This document shows, piece by piece, positions 1-10,395 of a stretch of 64,000 nucleotides of DNA. Each line of letters starts with the position of its first letter. The first letter of the stretch is position 1. Where the stretch lies: positions 558,001 to 622,000 of the forward strand of contig NZ_JAKCFB010000001.1 of the NCBI RefSeq assembly GCF_024198235.1, in the 5' to 3' direction. Made by a program: the position numbers and the translations under genes. Under the pieces are notes generated by a model. The model did no database searches and had not been told where the DNA came from. It worked only from the letters and a program-made list of their open reading frames with translations. The DNA is from Myxococcus dinghuensis. GTDB taxonomy: Bacteria; Myxococcota; Myxococcia; Myxococcales; Myxococcaceae.

Positions 1-428
1 CCCACGTCGAAGGTGTCCAGCGCGTCGATGTCGGCGTCGTCCGAATTGAAGGCGTGCCACGACGCGCCCAACTGCAGCGTCCGCGTGCCCAGCGACAGGC
101 CCAGCGTCGTGCGCCGGTAGTGCGGCTCGTCGTGGCCGCGGATCCACTCCATGGACGCGCCCAGCCCCAGGCCCAACAGGCGCGCGCCCAGGAAGACGCC
201 GTCACCCAGGCTGTCCTCCTCGAGGTTGCGCTCGTGCAGGTAGAAGAGCTGGGCGGAGTCGACGAAGCCCAGGCCCGCGGGGTTGAGCGAGAGGGCGGGG
301 GCCTCGTCGATGAGCGCCGCGCCCGTGGGCGGCAGCGTCATGCCCCGCGTGGGGACGGGGGGCTGGACGATGTTGCTCGTCTGGGCCAGCGCGAGCGACG
401 GGAGCAGCAGGAGGGCGAGCAGGCGCAT
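1..428 (-). CDS. Exported protein, N-terminal part only (possible SppA-type protease with barrel-like N-terminus)
   Basis: Only the first 142 codons lie in the window; the gene runs off the left edge. It opens with a clear Sec signal peptide (MRLLALLLLPSLALAQ, cleavage expected after ALA). The mature part contains 'LSLNPAGLGF', a motif common near the start of FadL/PorV-like outer-membrane beta-barrels, followed by alternating short amphipathic stretches (GVFLGARLLGLGLGASMEW, LGLSLGTRTLQLGASW). Some myxobacterial SppA-like signal peptide peptidases begin with a domain of this kind, from memory, but the protease part is outside the window and cannot be confirmed. It could equally be a plain outer-membrane protein. 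It sits 48 bp downstream of the PEGA protein on the same strand. Confidence 0.6.
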   Translation of the reverse strand, partial: MRLLALLLLPSLALAQTSNIVQPPVPTRGMTLPPTGAALIDEAPALSLNPAGLGFVDSAQLFYLHERNLEEDSLGDGVFLGARLLGLGLGASMEWIRGHDEPHYRRTTLGLSLGTRTLQLGASWHAFNSDDADIDALDTFDV

Positions 429-476
429 GAGACCCGGGACTCTAGGCATTGCCCGTCCCGGGACAAGCGCCTCGGG

Positions 477-1688
477 TCACCAGTCCTCGGTTCCGGACAC
501 CCCGTCGAGCGGGTCGTCACCCGCCTTGCGCTTCTTGTCCTGGGAGCGCGTCTTGCCGCCGCGGTCCTCCGCGCCCCAGTCCTCCATGCCACCCTTGCCG
601 TCGAGCGGGTCGGCGCTGCGCACGACCTTCTCCCCACCGCCCTCGGCGTTGTTCACCAGCTGATTGACGATGCGCTCCATCTCCTGCTTGAGCTGGCCGA
701 ACTCGTCGCCCTGGAGCACCACGCGCCGGCCGCCCAGCTTCTTGCCGGTGCGGATGTCGTAGTAGCCGAGGATGACCTCGGAGCCCTCGCCGGCCGCCTT
801 GATGGTGCCCAGCATCGCCCGCTCCAGCCCCAGCGACTTGCCCAGGCTGGAGACGCCGTTGGCCTGGGAGATGCCGCGGGACACCTCGCTGGCCACGCGG
901 TCCAACTGCCCGTCGAAGGACTTGTAGGCGGCCGTGGGCGCCAGGTCCGCGCTCACCTCCACGTCGTCCGGCGTCACCTCCATGAGCTGGCCGTACTGAC
1001 GGAAGCCCGGGCGCTCCAGCCGCAGCAGGTGCTTGCCCACGGACAGCGCGGGAATCGTCACCGGGGTGTAGCCCACCAGGTCGCCGTCCACGTAGACGCG
1101 CGCGCCCGCCGGACGCGACTTCACCGTGGCGCTGCCGCGCAGGAGCGACGAGCGGCCGGTGGCCACCTGGACCCGCAGGGCGATGAAGTCCCGGCTGAAG
1201 CGCTTGGGGTTGAGCTCGAAGGTGGGCGACACGGCGATGAGGTCGATGAGCACCAGCTTGGCCTCCTCGACGTCGCCGCGCAGGTGCAGCACCGCGGCGT
1301 ACAGCGCCAGCGACTCGCACAGGGGAGAGCAGCCGCGCATGGCCGCCGGCGCGCCGGACAGCTCCTTCAGCGTGGCGCGGATCTTCGCCTCCGCGTCGTC
1401 GTACTCCTTCTTGTCGAAGGCGGCGGCGCTCTCCGTGTAGCCCTTGCGCGCGCGCTCCAGCGCGGACTGGGCGTTGGGGTCGCCGGGCAGGCCGAAGATC
1501 TCCTCCGGCTTGCGCACCGTGAAGCCGGCGAAGTTCCCCAGCGCGTCGTTCATGTAGCTCTCCATCTGCACACTGCCGGCCTCTGAGTCCGGATCCATGG
1601 GCACGAGGATGCTGGTGACACGCCGCGTCTGCGCGGGCGGTGCCGCCAGGGCGAGCGTGGGGAGCAGGGCGAGGAGGAGGGCTCTCAT
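477..1688 (-). CDS. Secreted PEGA-domain protein
   Basis: This 403-residue protein starts with a signal peptide (MRALLLALLPTLALAAPPAQ). The start at 1688 is chosen because the open frame upstream overlaps the previous gene and lacks a signal sequence. Residues about 60-180 resemble a TPR-like helical region that counts experience of a protein (ALYAAVLHLRGDVEEAKLVL). A PEGA domain follows at about 205-270 ('SRPAGARVYVDGDLVGYTP', then 'GKHLLRLERPGF'). The C-terminal tail is charged and carries two DPLDG motifs (SADPLDGKG and DDPLDGVSG). PEGA domains are beta-sandwich modules in cell-surface proteins. The gene lies 56 bp downstream of another PEGA protein of similar architecture, so the two probably form an operon with related envelope roles. 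The exact function is unknown. Confidence 0.85.
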   Translation of the reverse strand: MRALLLALLPTLALAAPPAQTRRVTSILVPMDPDSEAGSVQMESYMNDALGNFAGFTVRKPEEIFGLPGDPNAQSALERARKGYTESAAAFDKKEYDDAEAKIRATLKELSGAPAAMRGCSPLCESLALYAAVLHLRGDVEEAKLVLIDLIAVSPTFELNPKRFSRDFIALRVQVATGRSSLLRGSATVKSRPAGARVYVDGDLVGYTPVTIPALSVGKHLLRLERPGFRQYGQLMEVTPDDVEVSADLAPTAAYKSFDGQLDRVASEVSRGISQANGVSSLGKSLGLERAMLGTIKAAGEGSEVILGYYDIRTGKKLGGRRVVLQGDEFGQLKQEMERIVNQLVNNAEGGGEKVVRSADPLDGKGGMEDWGAEDRGGKTRSQDKKRKAGDDPLDGVSGTEDW

Positions 1689-1744
1689 GGGGTGACCTCT
1701 GAAACGGGCGACGCGAGCGACGGGCCGGGCATTCAACCCGCGCC

Positions 1745-3262
1745 TCAGAATCCGATTCCGCCGGAGACGGGGTTGAACGGGCGCCCCTTGTCCTGGGTCG
1801 CCACGAAGACGGCGCCCGCGGTGACGGCCGCCGCGCCACCGACCACGGCCCAGAACCATGGCTTGCGCAGCACCGAGTCGCTGGCGACGGGGCTTCCCTG
1901 GCCCGCCTTGGGGGCCAGCTCCCCCTTCATGAAGGTGCGCACCTGTTCGGCGGCGGCCGCGGCGCTCTTCTTCGGGTCGCGCCCGGTCAGGTCGATGCTC
2001 ACGCCGCGCAGCCGGGCCCGGGTGAGCACGTCCCACGCCTGCAGCTCCGCCTGGAGCCGGCCCTTCTTGTCGTGCGACACGGCCGTCAGCACCAGGTAGC
2101 GGGCGTCGAGCCGATCCGCGACGCCCAGCGTCTCCGTCGACGGGGCCTCCGCCTCGAACGCCGCGGCGGACGCGGAGCGCGCGGCGGACTCGCGCAGGGC
2201 GACGAGCCCCGGCACCGGCGCCAGCGAGGCCTTCACGGTGGCGGCGCCGGAGGGCTTCACCTCCACGTACTCGGCATACGGCTCGTGTCCGGGCATCACC
2301 ACCAGCACCGGGTGGTGGCCGGCGGGAACCGCCACGCCCGCCAGGGGCGTGACGCCCACGTCCCGGCCGTGCACGCGCACCTGGGCGCCCTCGGGCTGCG
2401 ACTGGACCATCAGCGTGCCCGCGGCGCGGGCCTTCGTCTCGGCGCGCGCCTCGTCGAAGGCCTTCTGCACGTCCTGGCCGAAGAGGGCCGCGTCCGGGCG
2501 CGCGGCGGGGTCGGCCACCACGGAGCGCAGGAAGGCCTCCCGGGCGCCGGCCGTGTCGCCGTTGAGCATCCGCGAGGCGCCCAGGAACAGGTACGTCTCG
2601 CCCAATCGCTCCACGCGGAGGTCCGCCGGAGCCTTCTCGTACGCCTCGGCCGCCGCGCGGAAGCGCGACTCGGCGGCCTCGGGGTCCAGGTTGTCGTAGG
2701 CGGCGCGCCCCTCTTCGTAGAGGCCGTCCGCCTTCGTCAGCACCACGGGCTCCTGCGCGGGGAAGGCGAGGGCCAGGTCGACGAACTGCACGTCGCCGCC
2801 CTTCTTCAGGTGGTGCGTGAGCTCACCCTCGAGCTTCTGCGCCGCGTCGGCCAGGTCGGGCGTGCGGGCCACGGAGAAGAGCGCGAGCGGACCTGCGGCC
2901 GCCGCGACGGAGGGCCGCGTCAGCGGCTGCGCGACGGTGGGCTTCGCGGGCTCGGTCGCCGCGGGGGGCGCCTTGGGCTGGGCCACGGCCGGGGGAGGGG
3001 GCTTCGGCGTCGGCCTGGCGTCGCCGGTGTCCTCCGAGTCCCCGAACACCATGGGCTCCGTGGAGTCGACCTCGTCCGTCTCCTGGACGTCGTCTTCTTC
3101 GGGGGGCGTCTTCTGCTTCGGGGCCTTCCCCGGCTTCTTCTTCGACACCTTCGTCGTCACGGCCTTCTTGCGCGTCGACTTCTTCCGCGCCGTCTGGGCG
3201 TGGGCGGGAAGGACGGCCAGCAGCAGCGAGAGGAGAAGGGCGAGTCTGCGGAACGTGGTCAC
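1745..3262 (-). CDS. Secreted PEGA-domain protein with C-terminal membrane segment
   Basis: The product is 505 residues with a Sec signal peptide (ending LPAHAQ), then a long Lys/Thr- and Pro-rich low-complexity region (about residues 24-110), a helical TPR-like region (about 190-280), and a PEGA domain near residues 285-350 ('QSQPEGAQVRVHGRDVGVTP'). A hydrophobic segment near the C-terminus (WFWAVVGGAAAVTAGAVFVA) is followed by a short tail, so the protein is probably anchored in a membrane facing the periplasm. The next gene downstream is a second PEGA protein with the same order of domains but no such anchor. They look like divergent paralogues working in the envelope; no enzyme motif is visible. 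Confidence 0.85.
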   Translation of the reverse strand: MTTFRRLALLLSLLLAVLPAHAQTARKKSTRKKAVTTKVSKKKPGKAPKQKTPPEEDDVQETDEVDSTEPMVFGDSEDTGDARPTPKPPPPAVAQPKAPPAATEPAKPTVAQPLTRPSVAAAAGPLALFSVARTPDLADAAQKLEGELTHHLKKGGDVQFVDLALAFPAQEPVVLTKADGLYEEGRAAYDNLDPEAAESRFRAAAEAYEKAPADLRVERLGETYLFLGASRMLNGDTAGAREAFLRSVVADPAARPDAALFGQDVQKAFDEARAETKARAAGTLMVQSQPEGAQVRVHGRDVGVTPLAGVAVPAGHHPVLVVMPGHEPYAEYVEVKPSGAATVKASLAPVPGLVALRESAARSASAAAFEAEAPSTETLGVADRLDARYLVLTAVSHDKKGRLQAELQAWDVLTRARLRGVSIDLTGRDPKKSAAAAAEQVRTFMKGELAPKAGQGSPVASDSVLRKPWFWAVVGGAAAVTAGAVFVATQDKGRPFNPVSGGIGF

Positions 3263-3281
3263 GGCGCCGGATGCTAGCCGA

Positions 3282-3309
3282 GCGGGGGGGCCCCGTCACG
3301 AGCCCCCGC
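3282..3309. terminator. GC-rich hairpin between PEGA gene start and parE end
   Basis: GCGGGGG at 3282-3288 and CCCCCGC at 3303-3309 form a perfect 7-bp inverted repeat with a 14-nt loop. It lies in the 109-bp gap after parE. No T-tract follows on either strand, so terminator function is a guess; it may act with the nearer hairpin at 3333-3350. Confidence 0.3.
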
Positions 3310-3332
3310 CCTGAACCGACCCGCAGGTCCGG

Positions 3333-3350
3333 GGCGGGGAGGACCCCGCC
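3333..3350 (-). terminator. Probable terminator downstream of parE
   Basis: GGCGGGG, loop AGGA, CCCCGCC form a perfect 7-bp GC stem with a 4-nt loop, 21 nt after the parE stop codon. There is no clear T-tract, which is common for myxobacterial hairpins. Confidence 0.45.
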
Positions 3351-3371
3351 GCGCGGCAGCCTGACCGATGG

Positions 3372-5303
3372 CTAGACGTCGAGCGCCTCGACCTCGCCCG
3401 CGCGCTCCATGATGAACTTGAAGCGCGCGCTCACGTCACGGCCCATCAGGTCGTTGATGACGCGGTCCGTCTCCAACGGGTTGTCGATCGTGACTCGCAG
3501 GCTCATCCGGTTTTTCTGGTCCAGCGTCGTCTGCTTGAGTTCGTCGGCCGTCATCTCGCCCAGACCCTTGAAGCGCATGATGTTGGGCTTGGCGTTGCCC
3601 TTGGCCTTCTCGCGGATGATGCGGTCGCGGTCCGCCTCGTCCAGCGCCCAGTACGTCTCCTTGCCGATGTCCACGCGGAACAGGGGCGGCTGGGCGATGT
3701 GGACGGCGCCGCTCTCGATGAGCGGGCGCAGGTGCCGGTAGAAGAACGTGAGCAGCAGCGTGGCGATGTGGTGGCCGTCGCTGTCGGCGTCCATCAGCAG
3801 GAAGATGCGGCCGTAGCGCAGCTTGGTGATGTCGAAGTCCGTGCCGATGCCGCAGCCCAGGGCGCTGACGATGTCCTGGAGCTCCTTGTTGGTGGCCACC
3901 TTGTCGGTGGACGCCTGCTCCGCGTTGAGCACCTTGCCTCGCAGCGGGAGGATGGCCTGGGTGCGCCGGTCGCGCCCCTGCTTGGCGGAGCCACCTGCGG
4001 AGTCACCTTCCACCAGGAACAGCTCGCTCTGGTTCGGGTCCGTGGACGAGCAGTCCGCCAGCTTGCCCGGCAGGTTGAGCCGGTGGCTGACGGCCGACTT
4101 GCGGCTGACGGCCTGGGACGCGGCGCGGCTGGCCTCACGCGCGCGGGCGGCGAGGACGATGCGGGCCACCGCCGCCTCGGCGATGCTCTTGTTGTCGTTG
4201 AGCCACTTCTCCAGGGCGGGGCGCAGCACGCCGTCCACCTGGCTGTTGACCTCGACGTTGTTGAGGCGCTGCTTGGTCTGGCCCTGGAACTGCGGCTCCA
4301 CCACGTAGACGGACAGGATGGCGATGATGCCCTCGCGGATGTCCTCCGCGGTGAGCGTCACGCCCTTGGGCGTCAGCTCGTGGGTCTCGATGTAGTTGCG
4401 CACCGCCTTGACGATGGCGCTGCGCAGGCCCGCCTCGTGCGTGCCGCCCATGGGCGTGGGGATGCCGTTGACGTAGGAACGGACGGACTCGTCCGTGGCC
4501 TCCGTCCACGCCAACGCCACCTCCAGCCGCACGCCGTTGTCGCGCGAGTGGTAGAAGGGCGCGCTGCCCGCCGGGACGAGCGCCTTCTGCCGGTCCGATA
4601 CCAGCTTGCCCAGGTACTCGGCGATGCCACCGTCGTGCTTGAAGGTGTGCGTCACCGCGGGGCTGGCCGTCTCGTCCTTGTAGACGACGATCATGCCCTT
4701 GTGCAGGTAGCTCTTGGCCTCCAGCCGGTCGCGGATGAGCTCCGAGTCGAACTTCTGCTTGTCGCCGAAGATCTCCGGGTCCGGCTCGAACGTGATCGAC
4801 GTGCCGCTGCCGCGCGCCGGGCCCTCGAACTTGAGCGGGCTGGTCGTCTTGCCACGCGAGTACGTCTGCACGTGCTTCTTGCCGTCGCGCTTGATCTCCA
4901 CCAGCACCTTGCGCGACAGCGCGTTGACCACGGACGTACCCACGCCGTGCAGACCGCCGGAGTGGACGTAGTTGCCCTGGTCGAACTTCCCGCCGGCGTG
5001 CAGGGTGGAGAAGATGACCTCCAGGGCCGGCTTCTTGTACTTCGCCACCGTGTCCACGGGGATGCCGCGCCCGTTGTCCACCACGGTGATGCTGCGCCCG
5101 TCCTTGTGGAGCGTGACGTCGACCTGGGTGGCGAAGTTGTTGATGACCTCGTCCACCGAGTTGTCGACGATCTCCCACAGCAGGTGGTGATACCCCGTGC
5201 TGTCGGTGCCGCCGATGTACATGGCCGGGCGCTTGCGGACCGGCTCCAGGCCCTCGAGGACCTGGATGTCTTCGCCTGTGTAGCTTCCCTTCTTCGTCGC
5301 CAT
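3372..5303 (-). CDS. parE: DNA topoisomerase IV subunit B
   Basis: The 643-residue product is the ATPase/TOPRIM subunit of topoisomerase IV, which decatenates daughter chromosomes. The GHKL ATPase region is at the N-terminus ([44 protein letters not shown]). The TOPRIM domain follows with [24 protein letters not shown] and the metal-binding [13 protein letters not shown]. The DADSDG-HIATLL form and the lack of the GyrB insertion favour ParE over GyrB, as does the length near 640. The stop of parC is 12 bp upstream of the start, so both subunits are made from one transcript. GyrB is expected elsewhere in the genome. Confidence 0.93.
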   Translation of the reverse strand: MATKKGSYTGEDIQVLEGLEPVRKRPAMYIGGTDSTGYHHLLWEIVDNSVDEVINNFATQVDVTLHKDGRSITVVDNGRGIPVDTVAKYKKPALEVIFSTLHAGGKFDQGNYVHSGGLHGVGTSVVNALSRKVLVEIKRDGKKHVQTYSRGKTTSPLKFEGPARGSGTSITFEPDPEIFGDKQKFDSELIRDRLEAKSYLHKGMIVVYKDETASPAVTHTFKHDGGIAEYLGKLVSDRQKALVPAGSAPFYHSRDNGVRLEVALAWTEATDESVRSYVNGIPTPMGGTHEAGLRSAIVKAVRNYIETHELTPKGVTLTAEDIREGIIAILSVYVVEPQFQGQTKQRLNNVEVNSQVDGVLRPALEKWLNDNKSIAEAAVARIVLAARAREASRAASQAVSRKSAVSHRLNLPGKLADCSSTDPNQSELFLVEGDSAGGSAKQGRDRRTQAILPLRGKVLNAEQASTDKVATNKELQDIVSALGCGIGTDFDITKLRYGRIFLLMDADSDGHHIATLLLTFFYRHLRPLIESGAVHIAQPPLFRVDIGKETYWALDEADRDRIIREKAKGNAKPNIMRFKGLGEMTADELKQTTLDQKNRMSLRVTIDNPLETDRVINDLMGRDVSARFKFIMERAGEVEALDV

Positions 5304-5315
5304 GGCGTCCTCTGG

Positions 5316-7691
<2,376 letters not shown>

Positions 7692-7853
7692 GCTCGTCGA
7701 ACCCAGGTGAGAACGTCTCGTACCCGAACGCGGTGCGTGACTCACTCACTCCGCTACACGGGGTCGGGACTCTGTAACAAAGCGGCGGGACTACCATGGC
7801 CCCCTGACAATTGGAACGAATTCGGGGGGTTGCGCATACTCGGAGACGTCCCA

Positions 7854-7882
7854 CCTATACGCCCGTATAGTTCTCCGTCCAA
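7854..7882 (-). promoter_or_regulatory. Candidate sigma70-type promoter of parC-parE
   Basis: On the minus strand TTGGAC (7882-7877) and TATAGG (7859-7854) are separated by exactly 17 bp. The -35 matches consensus only in its TTG, so the call depends on the -10 and spacing. Transcription would start near 7846, leaving a leader of about 155 nt before parC. Confidence 0.4.
7855..7870. promoter_or_regulatory. Perfect palindrome, candidate operator over the parC promoter
   Basis: CTATACG-CC-CGTATAG is a perfect 7-bp inverted repeat with a 2-bp spacer. It is AT-richer than its surroundings and overlaps the candidate -10 of the parC promoter. Its size fits a dimeric helix-turn-helix repressor site; the regulator is not identifiable from the window. 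Confidence 0.45.
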
Positions 7883-8141
7883 ATGGAACCGACCTCCAAC
7901 CCCGCGAAATTCCGGGGCGGATGACCTGCAGGGAGGGTTCGGAGGCGGCACGGCCGGTGTGGGCGGACAGGCGACAGGGCGCCTGGTCCGAAGCGGGAGG
8001 CTGGCCGCGAAAGCGCGTCTTCTGGGGGATTCCAGGACGCGCCACGTCATGGCGGGCGTGGAGGTGGGATACGGCCGGAGGACCTCCCGCGTCGGCGGGA
8101 CCCGAAAGGTCCACCTCGGCCCGCCCGCGTCGTCGTGAGGC

Positions 8142-8813
8142 TCAGGGATTCGCGGTGGGCGCGCGGCCCCAGTTGCCGTCCTTGAAGATGCGCACGCCCT
8201 TGCCGCCCCCGCCGCCAATCATGCCGGAGATGGCGACCTGGATGGGCTTGCCTCCGGGGGGCTGGTAGACGACGCGCGCCTTGCGCGCCGAGGGGAGGGA
8301 GGCGCTGGTGGCGTCGATGAGCAGGTAGACGGTCTTGTCGTCGGACTGGATGCGGTCGGTGTCCTGGCGGTGGCTGAGCTCCGCGAGCAGCTCGCCGTCG
8401 TCCACGCTGCTGGCCTCGTTGCCCAGCAGGCGTACCTTGACGCGCAGCCACGTCTGGGCGCTCCCGCCCTCCTGCGCGTGGTCCCTCATTCCCTGGATGA
8501 TGATCGCCAGGTCGGCGCCGTTGCCAGGCGCGCCGGCGGCCAGCTTCAGGCCGGTCTGCTTGCTGTTGTCCGTGTCGATGAGGAGCGTGGTGTTGGCGCA
8601 GCGGTTCTTGCACGCCTCGCCCCACGGCTCCTTGTCGAAGCGCAGGCGCATGGCAAAGTCACTGCCCTGGGGGCCGATGACGGCGTCGACGATGACGGGG
8701 CGCTCGCCATCCGCGGGCGCGGTGTACCGGAACGTGGAGCGCTCCTTGGGCTTGGCGAGCGCGCTCGAACCGGCGAGCAGGGTGCAGACGAGCAGTGGCA
8801 GGACGCGTTTCAC
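8142..8813 (-). CDS. Secreted protein of unknown function
   Basis: The 223-residue product has a Sec signal peptide (VKRVLPLLVCTLLAGSSALA). The GTG at 8813 is chosen because GGAGG lies 10 nt upstream and because it places the signal peptide at the very N-terminus; an ATG at 8843 has no good site. The mature protein looks all-beta, with several Asp-rich turns (LLIDTDNSKQTG, DDGELLAEL) and a possible disulfide (EACKNRCANTT). The 'DTDNS..TG' element resembles beta-sandwich carbohydrate-binding or DOMON-like folds, but I do not recognise the family. A Gly-rich loop (ISGMIGGGGGKGVRIF) lies near the C-terminus. The gene appears to stand alone, with a long gap downstream. Confidence 0.75.
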   Translation of the reverse strand: MKRVLPLLVCTLLAGSSALAKPKERSTFRYTAPADGERPVIVDAVIGPQGSDFAMRLRFDKEPWGEACKNRCANTTLLIDTDNSKQTGLKLAAGAPGNGADLAIIIQGMRDHAQEGGSAQTWLRVKVRLLGNEASSVDDGELLAELSHRQDTDRIQSDDKTVYLLIDATSASLPSARKARVVYQPPGGKPIQVAISGMIGGGGGKGVRIFKDGNWGRAPTANP

Positions 8814-8916
8814 GGGGCGTGGTCCTCCAGGGTGGAAAGCCACCCATTCAAGAGGGAAGGCGCGGCCGCATCAAGTCCTCGGCGTTAGACTGAGGCGTTC
8901 CAAGGGAGGCAGGACC

Positions 8917-9573
8917 ATGCGCAACCCGTACGTACGCCAGCTCAAGCTGGGACCCATGGACAACTTCGTCTACCTCGTGGGCGCCGCCGATTCACCGGAG
9001 GTCCTGGTGGTGGACCCCGCCTGGGACGTGGCGGCCATCGAGCGCGCGGTGACGGAGGACGGCAAGCGCGTAGTGGGCGCGTTCGTCTCGCACTGCCACT
9101 TCGACCACATCAACGGACTGCCGGACCTGCTGGCCCGGCACGACGTGCCCGTCTACGCCCAGCGCGCGGAGGTCGACTTCTCGGAGGAGCTGCGCGAGCT
9201 GAAGGACGCGCTGCGTCCCCTGGGGCCGGGGGACGCGGTGCCGGTGGGCGCGGAGACCTTCCAGGCGCTGCACACGCCGGGACACACGCCGGGCTCCCAC
9301 TGCCTGCTGGCCGGTGACTCGCTCGTGTCCGGGGACACGCTGTTCATCAGCGGGTGCGGGCGGTGCGACCTGAAGGGCGGCAACCCGGAGGACATGTACC
9401 GCTCGCTGTCGCAGGTGCTGCTCAAGGTGCCGGACACCACGCGGCTGTGGCCGGGCCACGACTACGCGGACGTGCCCGTCTCGCCCATGGGGGACGTGCG
9501 GCGGCACAACCCTTACTTCGCCTTTCCGGACGTGGCGTCGTTCGTCGCGTTCCGCATGCGCCCGAGGAAGTGA
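8917..9573 (+). CDS. MBL-fold (glyoxalase II-like) metallo-hydrolase
   Basis: The 218-residue protein has the metallo-beta-lactamase-fold signature HxHxDH at residues 59-64 (SHCHFDHING), a further ligand region HTPGHTPGS, GDTLFISGCGRCD with the bridging Asp, and a final WPGHDY His. The 'GRCDLKGGNPEDMYRSL' block is typical of the glyoxalase II / persulfide-dioxygenase branch, which hydrolyses thioesters or oxidises persulfides with a dinuclear metal centre. There is no signal peptide, so it is cytoplasmic. A good ribosome-binding site (GGGAGG) precedes the ATG. The true substrate cannot be told from sequence alone. Confidence 0.85.
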   Translation: MRNPYVRQLKLGPMDNFVYLVGAADSPEVLVVDPAWDVAAIERAVTEDGKRVVGAFVSHCHFDHINGLPDLLARHDVPVYAQRAEVDFSEELRELKDALRPLGPGDAVPVGAETFQALHTPGHTPGSHCLLAGDSLVSGDTLFISGCGRCDLKGGNPEDMYRSLSQVLLKVPDTTRLWPGHDYADVPVSPMGDVRRHNPYFAFPDVASFVAFRMRPRK

Positions 9574-9699
9574 GGCCGCGTCCCACCGCGGAACGCGCGC
9601 GGTGCACAGGAACCGGCCACCCGCTGGCCGCCTGCGGGCAGCACGGCGCCCGCGTCTCGCGCTACCCATGGAGGCCTCTCTCAAAGGGGGAACTCCTCC

Positions 9700-10332
9700 A
9701 TGCGCACGCCCACGGCCCTCGCGGCCCTCCTCGCCCTGTCCGTCCAGCCCGCCTTCGCCAAGGAGCCCGCGCTCGGCTCGAAGACCTTCACCGTCTACGA
9801 GGCCTTCCTGAGCCCGGCGCAGGAGCCCGGCGAGGAGTCGGAGACCCCGAAGCTCCTCCAGAAGAGCCTGGGCGCCACGGCGCCCTCGACGCCCCGGGCC
9901 AGCCGCAAGTCGCGGGGCTACGGGCAGATCCGCTTCGCCAAGGACCTGAGCAAGGCCTACGTCGACGTGCGCATCGAAGGCGTGAACCCGGAGGACATCC
10001 TCATGTTCCACGTCCACTGCGGGCCCCCGGGCATGCTCGGGCCCATCATCGTGGACTTCGGCCACCACACCGCCGCGTCGAAGCTGTTCGTGGACGGGAC
10101 GTTCTCCACGGAGCTGTCCAACGAGAACGTGAAGTTCGTGGACCATGCGCCGGGCCTCAAGCCCATGTTGCCGGAGAGCTGCCCGGTGGAGCCGGGGCTG
10201 CCCGTCCAGACGAAGACGATCGCCGGGCTGGAGTGGCTGGCGCGCAAGGGCGTGCTCTACTTCAACCTGCACACCAAGGCGCATACCTACTACGGAGAGA
10301 TGCGTGGCCAGCTCTCCGTCGCGCAGGACTGA
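9700..10332 (+). CDS. Secreted CHRD-domain protein
   Basis: The 210-residue product has a Sec signal peptide (MRTPTALAALLALSVQPAFA). The mature region matches the CHRD (chordin-type) domain pattern: a strand-rich region with 'ILMFHVHCGPPGMLGPIIVDF', and near the end 'LYFNLHTKAHTYYGEMRGQL', the usual closing 'N.HT..hp.GE.RGQ' motif. CHRD proteins are extracytoplasmic and usually of unknown function in bacteria. A linker rich in Thr/Pro/Arg (about residues 45-75) separates the first strand from the rest. The ATG has a GGGGGA tract upstream. A strong hairpin follows the gene. Confidence 0.8.
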   Translation: MRTPTALAALLALSVQPAFAKEPALGSKTFTVYEAFLSPAQEPGEESETPKLLQKSLGATAPSTPRASRKSRGYGQIRFAKDLSKAYVDVRIEGVNPEDILMFHVHCGPPGMLGPIIVDFGHHTAASKLFVDGTFSTELSNENVKFVDHAPGLKPMLPESCPVEPGLPVQTKTIAGLEWLARKGVLYFNLHTKAHTYYGEMRGQLSVAQD

Positions 10333-10346
10333 CTCGCGGACTCCAT

Positions 10347-10385
10347 CCACCGGGCCTCTCGCGGGAGGGGAGGGAGGCCCGGTGG
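10347..10385. terminator. Bidirectional terminator between convergent genes
   Basis: CCACCGGGCCT (10347-10357) and AGGCCCGGTGG (10375-10385) form a perfect 11-bp stem. It lies between the CHRD gene and the converging esterase-like gene, 14 and 10 nt from their stop codons, so it probably serves both. Confidence 0.75.
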
Positions 10386-10395
10386 CGTCGGCCGA

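Larger units (their letters stand above)
7692..8141. other. 450-bp non-coding stretch upstream of parC
   Basis: No convincing gene is seen here; open frames on either strand lack ribosome-binding sites and protein-like composition. The parC-proximal half holds a candidate promoter with a perfect 16-bp palindrome (annotated separately). The distal half follows the stop of the gene ending at 8142 and contains only a small imperfect hairpin (GGACC-CGAAA-GGTCC at 8098-8112). Confidence 0.6.

Noticed and set aside
7921..8268. A possible small plus-strand gene upstream of parC
   Set aside because: It runs into the opposite-strand secreted protein gene, has no ribosome-binding site and is Arg/Trp/Pro-rich without a recognisable pattern.
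9614..9630. CGGCCA-CCCGC-TGGCCG hairpin after the MBL-fold gene
   Set aside because: A 6-bp GC stem 40 nt after the stop without a T-tract is expected by chance in this base composition.
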